Source: CAYYJR01 sp964472305
GTDB taxonomy: Bacteria; Armatimonadota; Hebobacteria; CAIYQO01
Length of the DNA stretch: 64,000 bases
Direction of reading: 5' to 3'
Assembly (NCBI GenBank): GCA_964472305.1
Contig: CAYYJR010000012.1
Coordinates: 1-64,000 of the forward strand
Part shown: positions 33,551-42,735 of the stretch, one piece after another
How the letters are laid out: every line of letters starts with the position of its first letter
Numbering within the stretch: position 1 is the stretch's first letter
Position numbers and translations under genes: made by a program
Notes under the pieces: generated by a model
Database searches by the model: none
The model's input: the letters and a program-made list of their open reading frames with translations, nothing else
What the model was told of the DNA's origin: nothing

Positions 33551-34276
33551 GTGCGACGACAACTCTTTATGGTGCTGGCTTGGCTCTGCTTGTGTGCCGG
33601 CCTGGCGGCGGCGCCGCGGACCATCGGCGTCTTCGTGGCGCTGGCTGATAATAAGCACCAGGGTATCGTGCCGGTGCCCAACGCCATCGGCAACGGTGAC
33701 GACCCGGAGCGGAACCTGTACTGGGGCACGGCGGAAGGATTGAGAGGGTATTTCGACCACAGCAAACGCTGGACGCTGCTCGCGAAGCGCGACACACCCG
33801 GCAAAGGCGGGGTACTCCGCACGCGGCGGTATCGCCACGTGAGCGGAAAAGCCATCCTCGACGCGCGTGCTTACCGAGGCGCGGCTATCGGACAATGCCT
33901 GCGGGATTTCGAGACCGCGGTGGGACGCGGCTCCTTCGACCTGGTAGTCTATATCGGCCATAACGGGTTGATGGACTTCATCCTGCCCATGCCTGTCCGG
34001 TCGGCCAAACCGGGAAAACGGACGGATGTTATCGTGCTGTGCTGCCGGAGCGAGCAATACTTCCACCGCCGGCTGACGGCGGTGAGTGGGCATCCGGTGC
34101 TGCTCACTACCCAACTCATGTATCCCGGGGCTTTCCTACTCGGTGCCGCGGCGGAACGGTGGCTGGACGGCGGCACGCCTGCCAACCTTCGCGCCGCCGC
34201 CGGCCGCGCCTACGCCACCAACCAGCACCTCTCCCGCGCCGCCGCGCTGGGGGTGTTCGCGAAACTGCCGCAATGA
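33551..34276 (+). CDS. secreted protein with a possible caspase-like fold, function unknown
   Basis: A 241-residue protein with a signal peptide (residues 1-20) and GTG start after GGAGG. A conserved-looking block, ALADNKHQGIVPVPNAIGNG with DPERNLYWG, follows the signal. Two hydrophobic strands carry VVYIGHNGLMDF (His137) and DVIVLCCRSEQYF (Cys164/165), the order and setting of the His-Gly and Cys of clan CD (caspase-like) peptidases. That resemblance is my inference; I cannot name a family. The gene is convergent with a large secreted protein. Confidence 0.72.
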   Translation: MRRQLFMVLAWLCLCAGLAAAPRTIGVFVALADNKHQGIVPVPNAIGNGDDPERNLYWGTAEGLRGYFDHSKRWTLLAKRDTPGKGGVLRTRRYRHVSGKAILDARAYRGAAIGQCLRDFETAVGRGSFDLVVYIGHNGLMDFILPMPVRSAKPGKRTDVIVLCCRSEQYFHRRLTAVSGHPVLLTTQLMYPGAFLLGAAAERWLDGGTPANLRAAAGRAYATNQHLSRAAALGVFAKLPQ

Positions 34277-34304
34277 TCGGGTAACAGCGCCGGCCGTTCC
34301 CGCG

Positions 34305-36902
34305 TCATTTCGTTTTCGGCACGTATTTCAGCATCACCCAGCCACCGTCGTTGCTCACGGTGACGGTGGCTTCGGCGTGGCCACGGGTGGTTTCGGCGAC
34401 CACCCTGTACTCGCCGGGGGGTACGTCATCAATGCCGGCGCACAGCACGCCGAGCAGGCTCGATGGATACCAGGTGATGAAGCGGAAGGGCACGCTGATG
34501 CCGGCAAGTTTGCCCTGGCCGATGAGCGTTACCTTTATGCCCCCGATCGGCATCGGACTGTCGAATGGCAGGTAGAGCCCCAGTGGACGCGGCCGGCGAT
34601 TGGCGCTCTCAATCCCCTGGCCGGGTGAGTAGCGCAAGAATTGCGCCACTCCCTCACCCCCGTCGGTGGCCCACATGTACCCGGAGGACGTCGGGGCATC
34701 GTGCGTGAACGGTGCCTGCCAGATGCTGGGAGCACCCTGGTCGGGTATCCACCAGGTCACCGGCACGCAATACTGGTTGCCTCGCCGAACGCCGACCTGG
34801 AACGGTTGCGCCGCGATGCGCAGCGTCATCTCCGGTAATCCATCCTCCGGCACCTCGCGCACCCAGCACGGCTGCGACACGCCGCGCGTCTCGGCGCCGG
34901 CATAAATCATGAGGGTGCCGGGCAGCACCCCTTTGATCGTAAAGTGCCCCCGGGCATCCGTGCGCACCGCCAGTTCGCAATATTTATGCAGCCAGGGTGC
35001 TTTGTCCATGGCGCTGTAGACGCGCAGGAGCTGGTCGGCGTATGGGGCGCCGTCCGCCGTCAGCACGGTGCCGCCGACCGGAGGACCGGGCTCCCATGCC
35101 GGCAGCGTCACGGCGGGTGCCGGAGCGCGCATGCGTTGTGTGTCGTTGCCTGCGGACGGCAACTCGATATTGCGAATAAGTCCCACGCCCAGCCAGGCGA
35201 CCGTGAGCTTCTTGGCCTCGACGGGGAATGTCGGCGTGCCATTACGCTCGGTAAAGATCGCGGACGAAAAGCGTGGATTGTGACCGTCAAGCTTGCCGAC
35301 ATCGGTGTAAAACAATACCTGCTGAATGCCCTGTTGGCAGAGGGCCGCGTAATCCGCTTCGGGGAATTTGAGCGCAATCGGCCGCGTCGGCACATATTCG
35401 CGCGGGAGTTGCGGGGGATCGGGCGGTTTCTGATAGTTCACCGTCCCACCCGCTTCGGGCATCTCCAGCATCCCGTTGATCTGCTTATAGGGCATGCCGG
35501 TGTCGAACAGCAGCGGGTAGCGCGCGGGCCAGAACTCCGCCGGCTGGTTGAAACGATTGCCGAGGGGCAGTTCGCGGTATTCCGGTATCCCGCCGGCAAT
35601 GCGTCCATCCTGTGCCGCCATGCCACTTCGCGTCGCGAAGCTTGGCGCGACGGCGCCACCCGGCGGCGGCACGCCGGGGAAGAGCGGTGCCAGGCTGGGT
35701 GTCGGCATATAGCGAGCGTTGGGCGCGTCCGGCCAACTGATGACCGCGGTGCGCGCGGTGAGTTGTTTCATCTTCGCCGGGTCGAACGCATTCCAGTAAT
35801 ACAACTCGTTAGGTGCGGTATGAAACCAGAGCGCGAGCAGGTTATTGTACGGGGCGAACAGCGGGGTGTTTCCCTGCGTGCCCGTCATGGTCAACCGCAC
35901 GGGCCGGGTAGGGGTCTGCCGGTAATGCGCCCACACCGCCGTGCCTGCCGGCAGCGACGTCATCGGTTTCGGCAGGGACACCGTCGCCGCCGGCATCCCC
36001 GGCGTCACCTTCAGCTGCAACTCGGGTTGGGGCGGCGCCTGCTCGTTATACAGGTCGACCAGGAAACGGTATGTGCCCGGCGCCGGTACAGTGAGGGTGA
36101 AGGCGCCGCCCGGCTGCATCGCCAACTGTGTCACCGGTGGCCTGTCGCGCTCGGTGCGCTGGGTGCGCCAGTACTGTACCAGGCTGTCGGGCACGCCGGA
36201 CAGCATTTCCGGCATTACCGCCAGGCGGTTAAACCCGTTCAACGGCGTACGGTCGGGGGTGGTGAACATGCCGGTGATGGTGATGCCGGACTGCCAGGTG
36301 AGCGGAAACCGCATGGCGCGCGTCTCGCCGGTATCGTCATAGGGGGTATAGAGCATTGGGCCGATCGCGATTTTATATGGCGGACGCGTGGTCATCGCGG
36401 CAAAGCAAGTGGGTTTGCCGCTGCCGTTCTGTAACGAGATGGTGTTCGCCAATTTGGTGGGATCATCGCGCAGCAATTCGCCGTTCGCGGATTCCGTCCA
36501 CCCCATATACGGCAGCATGTAGAAGAAGAGAACGTCACGCGGGTTGACGCCGGGATCGGGCAGCACGACTTTGGCGAAAAGATTCCCGCCGACGGGAGGC
36601 GGCGGCAACGGCGTCGTCACGCGCACGGCATCCGCGGCCAGCACGCCGGGTGGCACGGTATCGCCCCATACGATGGCGCGCACGGGGGGCACGTCAGGCC
36701 AGGTGACCATTCCGGCGGCATCGGTCAAGGCCTGTTTCAGCACCAACTCCTGGTTCCAGGCGTAGCTGATGGAGACGGTGACGTTCAGCGCCGGCTTCCC
36801 CACATGGTCAAACACCATGTGGGTCACGGTGCGAGCCGGCTGTTGAGAGCGGGCGGAGAGAGCACAGCACACCAGTGCGACGACCAGTAGCAGGTAACGC
36901 AT
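34305..36902 (-). CDS. large secreted beta-sandwich protein with carboxypeptidase-regulatory-like domains
   Basis: An 865-residue exported protein with a signal peptide (MRYLLLVVALVCCALSARSQQ). At least two carboxypeptidase-regulatory-like/Ig folds are visible: near residues 20-105 (MVFDHVGKPALNVTVSISYAW, VTWPDVPP) and 605-665 (GGTVLTADGAPYADQLLRVY, ARGHFTIKGVLPGTLMIYAG). Others are probable. I see no catalytic motif, cell-wall anchor or sorting signal, and its function is unknown. The start at 36902 is fixed by AGGAGGAA eight bases upstream; the longer frame to 37004 is not supported. Confidence 0.78.
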   Translation of the reverse strand: MRYLLLVVALVCCALSARSQQPARTVTHMVFDHVGKPALNVTVSISYAWNQELVLKQALTDAAGMVTWPDVPPVRAIVWGDTVPPGVLAADAVRVTTPLPPPPVGGNLFAKVVLPDPGVNPRDVLFFYMLPYMGWTESANGELLRDDPTKLANTISLQNGSGKPTCFAAMTTRPPYKIAIGPMLYTPYDDTGETRAMRFPLTWQSGITITGMFTTPDRTPLNGFNRLAVMPEMLSGVPDSLVQYWRTQRTERDRPPVTQLAMQPGGAFTLTVPAPGTYRFLVDLYNEQAPPQPELQLKVTPGMPAATVSLPKPMTSLPAGTAVWAHYRQTPTRPVRLTMTGTQGNTPLFAPYNNLLALWFHTAPNELYYWNAFDPAKMKQLTARTAVISWPDAPNARYMPTPSLAPLFPGVPPPGGAVAPSFATRSGMAAQDGRIAGGIPEYRELPLGNRFNQPAEFWPARYPLLFDTGMPYKQINGMLEMPEAGGTVNYQKPPDPPQLPREYVPTRPIALKFPEADYAALCQQGIQQVLFYTDVGKLDGHNPRFSSAIFTERNGTPTFPVEAKKLTVAWLGVGLIRNIELPSAGNDTQRMRAPAPAVTLPAWEPGPPVGGTVLTADGAPYADQLLRVYSAMDKAPWLHKYCELAVRTDARGHFTIKGVLPGTLMIYAGAETRGVSQPCWVREVPEDGLPEMTLRIAAQPFQVGVRRGNQYCVPVTWWIPDQGAPSIWQAPFTHDAPTSSGYMWATDGGEGVAQFLRYSPGQGIESANRRPRPLGLYLPFDSPMPIGGIKVTLIGQGKLAGISVPFRFITWYPSSLLGVLCAGIDDVPPGEYRVVAETTRGHAEATVTVSNDGGWVMLKYVPKTK

Positions 36903-37006
36903 CGCGGTTCCTCCTGTGCGGAATCCTGATAGCATTACCTTCCATACCGGCGCGCCTTCTCCTGCACCACGCAGGGTATTCCTGGTGGTTTTCCGGCACA
37001 TCATAC

Positions 37007-37042
37007 CGCCGATGGTCGCGGGGCATGCCCCGCGGCCATCGG
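37007..37042 (-). terminator. 36-bp near-perfect palindrome after the secreted-protein gene
   Basis: Eighteen-base half sites around a GCATGC centre match except for one pair. It lies 26 bases past the stop of the minus-strand gene at 37068. There is no T-tract. Confidence 0.55.
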
Positions 37043-37067
37043 CACACTTATGCTCGATTGCGTGTAC

Positions 37068-37895
37068 TCAGTAGCCTGCTGTCGCGCGATACGTGGACGC
37101 GAATTGTCCTGCCGGATTGTTCACGAACAGCCACACTGATGCCTGCTGCGCACCGGGTACTACCTCACTGGAGCGCATCGGATAGCCAAATGCCGTGAGC
37201 GGCTGGTCGGATTGCAGGATATACTGCACCGAAGTCAGGCGGCCTTGCCGGTCAAAAGTGAACGCCTCCGGGTACAGCGCATCAAACCGATTATCCACCA
37301 GCGAACGGTTCAGGTACACCACGCCCAGACCGGACACCGAGCCGACTTGCTGGTAGCCGAGGAGCTGCGCCTGCGCGGTAGTCAATCCGCGATACCGTTG
37401 TGCGACCGCATCGAGCGTTGCGCGCGTCGAATCCGACTGGCGCGCCGCCAGGCCGAATCGCTCGACAGTACCGGCTACGTTCAGGTAGGGACTGGTCTGG
37501 AAATACGGCGCATACGGGTTGCCGTGGTGGGTGACCACCCGGTTCGGACGCCAATTGGTATACGGATTGCGCTCGTGGAACAGGGTGGTGTAGTTGGCCG
37601 GCACGTCACTCCAGTTCATCGCGCGATGGTCGATGCTTTCCAGCACATAATGTTCCTCGCTGCTGAGGATCAAAATGATCGGATCGCCGGTCAGGCTCTG
37701 CCCGAACATGGCTGCACAGGGACCGGGGAGCGTCACGCTAGCCGGCGCGGATTGTGCGCTCGCGACCGGCACGATAATCGCCGCCGCGGCAGGCGCACTC
37801 GCGGTGGGCTGGACCGTGGGTGGCGAATAGCTCTGCGTCCACGCGACGCAAACACTGCACGCCAGGATAAACAGCATCATGGGCAGGGGTTTCAT
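37068..37895 (-). CDS. secreted protein of unknown function
   Basis: A 275-residue protein with a signal peptide (MKPLPMMLFILACSVCVAWTQ) and a Pro/Ala-rich stretch before the globular part. The start follows AAGGAGG. The body has NRVVTHHGNPYAPYFQTSPYLNVAGTVERFGLAARQSD and VYLNRSLVDNRFDALYPEAFTFDRQGRLTSVQYIL, with no domain I recognise. A TAGAAT box at 37957-37952 may be its -10. It lies upstream of the 865-residue secreted protein on the same strand, 165 bp away, so the two may be co-regulated. Confidence 0.7.
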   Translation of the reverse strand: MKPLPMMLFILACSVCVAWTQSYSPPTVQPTASAPAAAAIIVPVASAQSAPASVTLPGPCAAMFGQSLTGDPIILILSSEEHYVLESIDHRAMNWSDVPANYTTLFHERNPYTNWRPNRVVTHHGNPYAPYFQTSPYLNVAGTVERFGLAARQSDSTRATLDAVAQRYRGLTTAQAQLLGYQQVGSVSGLGVVYLNRSLVDNRFDALYPEAFTFDRQGRLTSVQYILQSDQPLTAFGYPMRSSEVVPGAQQASVWLFVNNPAGQFASTYRATAGY

Positions 37896-38143
37896 CGAAA
37901 TGCCTCCTTTTACGCGTATGGTCGTCACCCGGCCTCCATGGCCAGCGATGGATTCTACGCTAAGCATTTTCCTGTTGCCGGTGTTCCTCACCCGCCAAAC
38001 GTGCACAATTTCGGCGTATCCGCCCATTTCGCGGGAATTGTCACACCGGCAAACAGAACGGATTGCTCGCCGTGCAGCACCGGTGGATTGACCGAGCATC
38101 ACGCCCCGGGCGGGGCACCGGGGCACTAAGGGCGAAAAACAGG

Positions 38144-38149
38144 TATAAT
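38144..38149 (+). promoter_or_regulatory. -10 box giving a leaderless mnmG mRNA
   Basis: A perfect TATAAT six bases before the mnmG ATG. No good -35 is seen at 16-18 bases. Confidence 0.55.
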
Positions 38150-38155
38150 AGGGCG

Positions 38156-40018
38156 ATGACGACATGGGATGTGATCGTAGTCGGAGGTGGACACGCGGGA
38201 TGCGAGGCGGCGTATGCGGCGGCACGTCGCGGCGCGCGCACGCTGCTGGTCGCGCTGCGGCTGGAGCGCGTGGCGCATCTGCCGTGCAACTGCAGCATCG
38301 GCGGGCCTGCCAAGGCACAGCTCGTGCGCGAGGTGGCCGCGCTGGGCGGGCTGATGCCGCGGGTTGCGGATGCCGCCGTCACCCACGCGCGCCTGCTGAA
38401 CACCAGCAAAGGCCCGGCTGTGCAGGCCATCCGCGCGCAGATGGATAAGGATTTATACCCCGCCGTCGCCCATACACTGCTCGCCGGCACGCCCAACCTT
38501 ACGCTGCTGGAAGGCGAAGTCGCCGCAGTGGACGTCACCGAAGGCCATGTCGCCGGCATCCGGCTGGCGGACGGCAGCAGGCACCCCGCATGCGCGGTTG
38601 TGCTCGCCACCGGCACTTTCCTGAATGGCCAAACATTTGTCGGCGCGGAAACGCGCGCCGCGGGTCGTCACGGCGAACCGCCCGCTGCCCATCTTTCCGC
38701 CTCACTCGCCGCGCTGGGATTGCGGCTCGGGCGGTTGAAGACGGGCACCACACCGCGCCTGGATGCCAACACCATCGCTTATCACCGGACCGAGCTGCAG
38801 CCGTCAGCGGAAACGCCGCTGCCGTTTCAGTTCGGCTGGCAATGTCCGACATGGCCGGCGCGGTCGCTGTTGCCATGCCACATCACCTATACCACCACGG
38901 CGACCCATGCGATCATCCGCGACAACCTGGGACGCTCCGCCCTCTATGGCGGCCTCATCACCGGGCGCGGCCCGCGCTACTGCCCGTCGATCGAGGACAA
39001 AGTCGTCCGCTTCGCCGAGCGAGAGCGCCACCAGGTGTTTCTCGAACGCGAGGGGTGGGAATCGTCAGTCGTCTACCCGATGGGCATTTCCACCAGCCTG
39101 CCCGCCGAAGTACAGCAACAGTTCGTGCGCAGCATTCCCGGCCTGGAGGAAGCGGTGATCCTCCGCCCCGGGTATGCGGTGGAATACGATTTTCTGCCCC
39201 CCGATCAACTCTGGGCCAGCCTGGAAACGAAAACGATCCGCGGCCTTTTCTGCGCCGGCCAGCTCAACGGCACCTCCGGCTACGAAGAGGCCGCCGGCCA
39301 GGGACTGGTGGCAGGCATCAACGCCGTGCAGTACCTGCACGACGCGGCGCCGCTGGTTCTGCGGCGCGACGAAGCGTACCTGGGCGTGCTGATTGACGAT
39401 CTGGTGACCAAAGGCACGGAGGAACCCTATCGCATGCTCACCTCCCGCGCCGAGCACCGCCTGCTGTTGCGGCAGGATAACGCCGACCTGCGGCTGGCGG
39501 ATCATGGTGCGCGCCTGGGATTGCTGCCCCCCGACGACTACGCCCGCTTTTGTGCCAAGCGCGCGGCGATCACGGCCGAGCTGGCGCGGTTGGCCGCCAC
39601 GCCGCCGGGGAGCACGGGCATCGACGGCGCCGGACTGGCGAGCGTGTTGGAGTGGCTGCGCCGGCCCGCATCCACGTATGCGCGTTTATGCGAGGGCGAC
39701 CCGCTGGCCGCCGCCGTCCCCGTCGAGGTCGCCGCGCAGGTGGAGATCGCGGTGAAATACGCGGGCTACATACACCGCCAGGAGCGCCAGGTAGCCAGCC
39801 ACCAGCGGCTGGAGAGCCGTCCGCTTTCGCCCGAACTCGATTACCGCCGCATCCGCGGCCTCTCACGCGAGGCGGCGGACCACCTGACCCGCGTACGTCC
39901 GCACTCGCTGGGTCAGGCTGCGCGTATTGCCGGCGTATCGCCGGCAGATATCGCGCTGTTGCAAATCTGGCTGTCCGCCGCCGAACGCGGCGCGGATGTT
40001 TCACGTGAAACATCATGA
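38156..40018 (+). CDS. mnmG: tRNA U34 carboxymethylaminomethyl-modifying enzyme MnmG (GidA)
   Basis: MnmG, with MnmE, adds carboxymethylaminomethyl to U34 of certain tRNAs, using FAD. The 620-residue protein shows the FAD motif VVGGGHAGCEAA, then CNCSIGGPAKAQLVREV, GRLKTGTTPRLD, AGQLNGTSGYEEAAGQGLVAG and TSRAEHRLLLRQDNAD. An upstream in-frame start at 38063 is rejected because TATAAT lies six bases before 38156. The last codons (DVSRETS) are encoded by a perfect parS site. It overlaps rsmG by ATGA. Confidence 0.96.
   Translation: MTTWDVIVVGGGHAGCEAAYAAARRGARTLLVALRLERVAHLPCNCSIGGPAKAQLVREVAALGGLMPRVADAAVTHARLLNTSKGPAVQAIRAQMDKDLYPAVAHTLLAGTPNLTLLEGEVAAVDVTEGHVAGIRLADGSRHPACAVVLATGTFLNGQTFVGAETRAAGRHGEPPAAHLSASLAALGLRLGRLKTGTTPRLDANTIAYHRTELQPSAETPLPFQFGWQCPTWPARSLLPCHITYTTTATHAIIRDNLGRSALYGGLITGRGPRYCPSIEDKVVRFAERERHQVFLEREGWESSVVYPMGISTSLPAEVQQQFVRSIPGLEEAVILRPGYAVEYDFLPPDQLWASLETKTIRGLFCAGQLNGTSGYEEAAGQGLVAGINAVQYLHDAAPLVLRRDEAYLGVLIDDLVTKGTEEPYRMLTSRAEHRLLLRQDNADLRLADHGARLGLLPPDDYARFCAKRAAITAELARLAATPPGSTGIDGAGLASVLEWLRRPASTYARLCEGDPLAAAVPVEVAAQVEIAVKYAGYIHRQERQVASHQRLESRPLSPELDYRRIRGLSREAADHLTRVRPHSLGQAARIAGVSPADIALLQIWLSAAERGADVSRETS
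39997..40012. promoter_or_regulatory. parS: parS centromere site inside the 3' end of mnmG
   Basis: TGTTTCACGTGAAACA is a perfect palindrome with one mismatch to the Bacillus subtilis parS consensus (TGTTCCACGTGAAACA) and is identical to the form widely used in other phyla. ParB binds here, loads as a CTP clamp and spreads to organise the origin region. It also encodes codons of the MnmG C-terminus. Confidence 0.95.
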
Positions 40019-40749
40019 CAAACTGGCTGACCGCGCTGCGTGCCGGCGCGCACCAACTGCATCTTACCCTCACCACCGAACAGGAAGACCGGTTCGCGCG
40101 CTTCCTCACGCTGCTGCTGGAGCGCAATCGCCAGTTCAACCTGACCGCCATCACCGATCCGCTCGAAGTGGCGGTGAAACATTTTGTCGACTCGCTGACG
40201 GTGGAAACCATCTGGCACCCGCGCCATGACGAACGGTTGATCGACATCGGCGCTGGCGCCGGCTTCCCCGGCATCCCGCTGGCCATTCGTTACCCTGGAA
40301 CGGAAATCGTGCTGAACGACAGCACGTCTAAGAAAGTTGAGTTCCTGCGCGAAGTCGCGGAGGCGCTGGCGCTGCCGCATGTCCGTCCGCTGTGGGCGCG
40401 CGCGGAGGCGCTGGGCCGCGATCCGCGCTACCGCGGCTATTTTCATACCGTGACGGCGCGCGCGCTGGCTCACCTCGGCCTGCTGTGCGAATACGCATTG
40501 CCGTTGCTCACCGTCGGCGGACGGCTTATCGCCATGAAAGGCCCTGGCGGCGCGCGCGAGGTGGAGGAGAGCGCGCCCGCGCTGGCGCAACTCGGTGGAG
40601 CGGTAGATACCGTGCATCATCTCACCCTTGGCGATGCCGGCGAGCGCCTGCTCATCGTTATTCGCGCCGTTCGTCCCACCCCCGCCCCATTTCCCCGCGA
40701 CGCCGGCGCGGCGAAGAAACGACCACTGTTTACCGTGCGCGACGCCTGA
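40015..40749 (+). CDS. rsmG: 16S rRNA G527 N7-methyltransferase RsmG (GidB)
   Basis: RsmG methylates G527 of 16S rRNA (E. coli numbering); loss gives low-level streptomycin resistance. The 244-residue protein contains NRQFNLTAITDPLEVAVKHFVDSL and the SAM motif LIDIGAGAGFPGIPLAI, then TARALAHLGLLCEYALPLL and the KGPGG block. The ATG overlaps the mnmG stop, so translation is coupled. The mnmG-rsmG-parA-parB order is the ancient origin-proximal arrangement. Confidence 0.96.
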   Translation: MTNWLTALRAGAHQLHLTLTTEQEDRFARFLTLLLERNRQFNLTAITDPLEVAVKHFVDSLTVETIWHPRHDERLIDIGAGAGFPGIPLAIRYPGTEIVLNDSTSKKVEFLREVAEALALPHVRPLWARAEALGRDPRYRGYFHTVTARALAHLGLLCEYALPLLTVGGRLIAMKGPGGAREVEESAPALAQLGGAVDTVHHLTLGDAGERLLIVIRAVRPTPAPFPRDAGAAKKRPLFTVRDA

Positions 40750-40848
40750 ACATGTCAGCATGATCGCTGCTGCATGCAGAGACGCGACCATCCGCGGGAA
40801 CAGGCTACACACCCATCGGATCGTTTCCCGCATCACGCGATGCCCTCA

Positions 40849-40937
40849 TTGCCGTATCACCGCTCTACACTATAACTAAATAACTATACAGCACCACGCT
40901 CCGCCGCCTTGACAGTACCCGTTTCACCACCTAGAAT
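40849..40937 (+). promoter_or_regulatory. tandem promoters of the parAB operon
   Basis: The stronger one is TTGACA (40909-40914), a 17-base spacer and TAGAAT (40932-40937). An upstream candidate is TTGCCG (40849-40854), a 16-base spacer and TATAAC (40871-40876) in a short A+T-rich patch. Both lie before the parA start I chose. Confidence 0.65.
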
Positions 40938-40980
40938 GATCGCGGACAAACCTGTCCTGCCGTGCTCCGCTCCTCATCGC

Positions 40981-41805
40981 ATGGCAACCCATTCTACGTC
41001 GACACGGGTGACAATGCAGATGCACACCGCCGATGAATCACCGCGGACGCCGCACATTCTGGCGATATTGAACCAGAAGGGCGGCGTCGGGAAGACGACG
41101 ACCGCCGTCAATCTTGCCGCCGGCCTTGCGCTGGCCGGCCAGCGCACGCTGTTGGTCGATCTGGATCCGCAAGGCAACGCCACCACCGGACTCGGAGTGG
41201 CGAAAGGCGCGCTGGAGACGACGGTCTACGATGTACTGATGGGCGATTGCCGGTGGGAAGACGCGCGAATCGCTACCGGCATCGATCGCCTCGACCTGCT
41301 GCCCGCCACCCTCGACCTGGCCGGTGCGGTGGTGGAACTGACCAGCATCCGCCATCGCGAGCTGTGCCTGCGCCAGCGGCTAGCCGGTGCGGAAGCGCAG
41401 TATCCCTACATTATTATTGATACTCCACCATCGCTGGGTTTGCTGCCCGTCAATTGCCTGACCGCCGCCACTGCCGCACTGATTCCGCTCCAATGCGAAT
41501 TCTATGCGCTGGAGGGGCTGGCGCAACTGGAGCACACCATGCGCCTGGTGAAGCGCAGTCTGAACCCGGCGCTGGAAATCCTCGGCATTCTGCTCACCAT
41601 GGTCGATCCACGCGCCAGGCTCTGCCGCGACGTGGCCGCTACCGTGCGTCGCCAATACGGGACGCGTGTTTTTTCCACCGTGATTCCGCGCACCATCCGG
41701 TTGTCGGAAGCGCCGAGTTACGGTGAATCCATTTTTACCTTCGACCCTCGCGGGAAAGGCGCCCGCGCCTACCAAGCATTGACCAGAGAGGTGCTGCACC
41801 GATGA
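40981..41805 (+). CDS. parA: chromosome partitioning ATPase ParA (Soj)
   Basis: ParA is the Walker ATPase that binds DNA in its ATP form and drives ParB-parS complexes apart. The deviant Walker A is LNQKGGVGKTTTAVNLAAGLA; further motifs are LLVDLDPQGNATTG and IIIDTPPSLGLLPVN. An earlier in-frame start at 40909 would begin inside the promoter, so a later codon is needed: 40981 or 41014, neither with a clear Shine-Dalgarno. Length is 274 residues. parB starts inside its stop codon (ATGA). Confidence 0.95.
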   Translation: MATHSTSTRVTMQMHTADESPRTPHILAILNQKGGVGKTTTAVNLAAGLALAGQRTLLVDLDPQGNATTGLGVAKGALETTVYDVLMGDCRWEDARIATGIDRLDLLPATLDLAGAVVELTSIRHRELCLRQRLAGAEAQYPYIIIDTPPSLGLLPVNCLTAATAALIPLQCEFYALEGLAQLEHTMRLVKRSLNPALEILGILLTMVDPRARLCRDVAATVRRQYGTRVFSTVIPRTIRLSEAPSYGESIFTFDPRGKGARAYQALTREVLHR

Positions 41806-42647
41806 TTCACCGACGACGTAGCGGTTTAGGCTCATTGATCCCCGGCGCGGAACTGTCCGCCGGTCCCGCACCCGAGTTGGCGCCGATCACCTCCATTGCC
41901 GTGAATCCCTACCAGCCACGGCGCACTTTCGCGCCGGAGGCGCTGGAGGAATTGGCGGAGTCCATACGCCAGCACGGCATCCTGCAACCGCTCACGGTAC
42001 GCCCGCGCGAGGGTGGGTACGAGCTGATCGCCGGCGAGCGCCGGTTGCAGGCGGCACGCAAGGCGGGACTGACCGAGGTGCCGGTAACGGTGCGCGACTG
42101 CACCGATGAGGAGATGCTGGCGCTGGCGCTGGTAGAAAATCTGCAGCGCGAGGACTTGAACGCGATGGAGGCGGCACGCTCGTACCAACGGTTGGTGGAA
42201 GAATTCGGCCTGTCGCAAGCGGAGGTAGCATCATGCGTGGGCAAAAGCCGCTCCGCGGTAGCGAACACGCTGCGCCTGCTGGCGCTGCCCGCCGGCATGC
42301 AACAGGCCGTGGAGGACGGCATGCTGAGCGAAGGCCACGCGCGTGCGCTACTGGCGGTGGAACAGCCGGAGCGCCGTGAAGCGCTTTTCAACGCGACGCT
42401 GACGGAGGGGCTGTCGGTGCGCGCACTGGAAGCGCTGGTGCAGCCGCAGCCGAAGAAGCATGCGCGGCGCGCGAGCCGTGCCGCCGGTCTCGACCCGAAC
42501 CTGGCGCAAGTGCAAACCGAATTGCAAACAACACTGGCCACGCGGGTGCGCTTCCGCTCCGGTTCCTCGGCTTCGCACGGGCTCATCGAGATTGAATACT
42601 ACAGCGCCGATGACCTGGAGCGCATCTATGACGCCATCCGCGGCTAA
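41802..42647 (+). CDS. parB: chromosome partitioning protein ParB (Spo0J)
   Basis: A 281-residue ParB CTPase/DNA clamp. The N-terminal domain has PITSIAVNPYQPRRTF, RQHGILQPLTVRP, the GERRLQAARKAG CTP-binding motif and ALVENLQREDLNAMEAARSYQRL. The helix-turn-helix is GLSQAEVASCVGKSRSAVANTLRLL. The C-terminal dimerisation part is short. It is coupled to parA by a 4-base overlap. Its binding sites lie at both ends of the block (39997 and 42744). Confidence 0.96.
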   Translation: MIHRRRSGLGSLIPGAELSAGPAPELAPITSIAVNPYQPRRTFAPEALEELAESIRQHGILQPLTVRPREGGYELIAGERRLQAARKAGLTEVPVTVRDCTDEEMLALALVENLQREDLNAMEAARSYQRLVEEFGLSQAEVASCVGKSRSAVANTLRLLALPAGMQQAVEDGMLSEGHARALLAVEQPERREALFNATLTEGLSVRALEALVQPQPKKHARRASRAAGLDPNLAQVQTELQTTLATRVRFRSGSSASHGLIEIEYYSADDLERIYDAIRG

Positions 42648-42735
42648 TCCGGCTACCGCTTGTGCAACATTACCCGGCACACCGCGGCAGGCTGTGAACC
42701 GTGATGAGTATCGCTGGCAGGCTGATCCTTCCGTA

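Noticed and set aside
34944..36434. A 496-codon plus-strand frame opposite the 865-residue secreted protein
   Set aside because: The minus-strand gene has a signal peptide, a strong ribosome site and domain similarity; the plus frame has none of these.
40750..40980. Replication origin between rsmG and parA
   Set aside because: The A+T-rich patch is short and better explained by promoters. No DnaA boxes or dnaA gene are seen.
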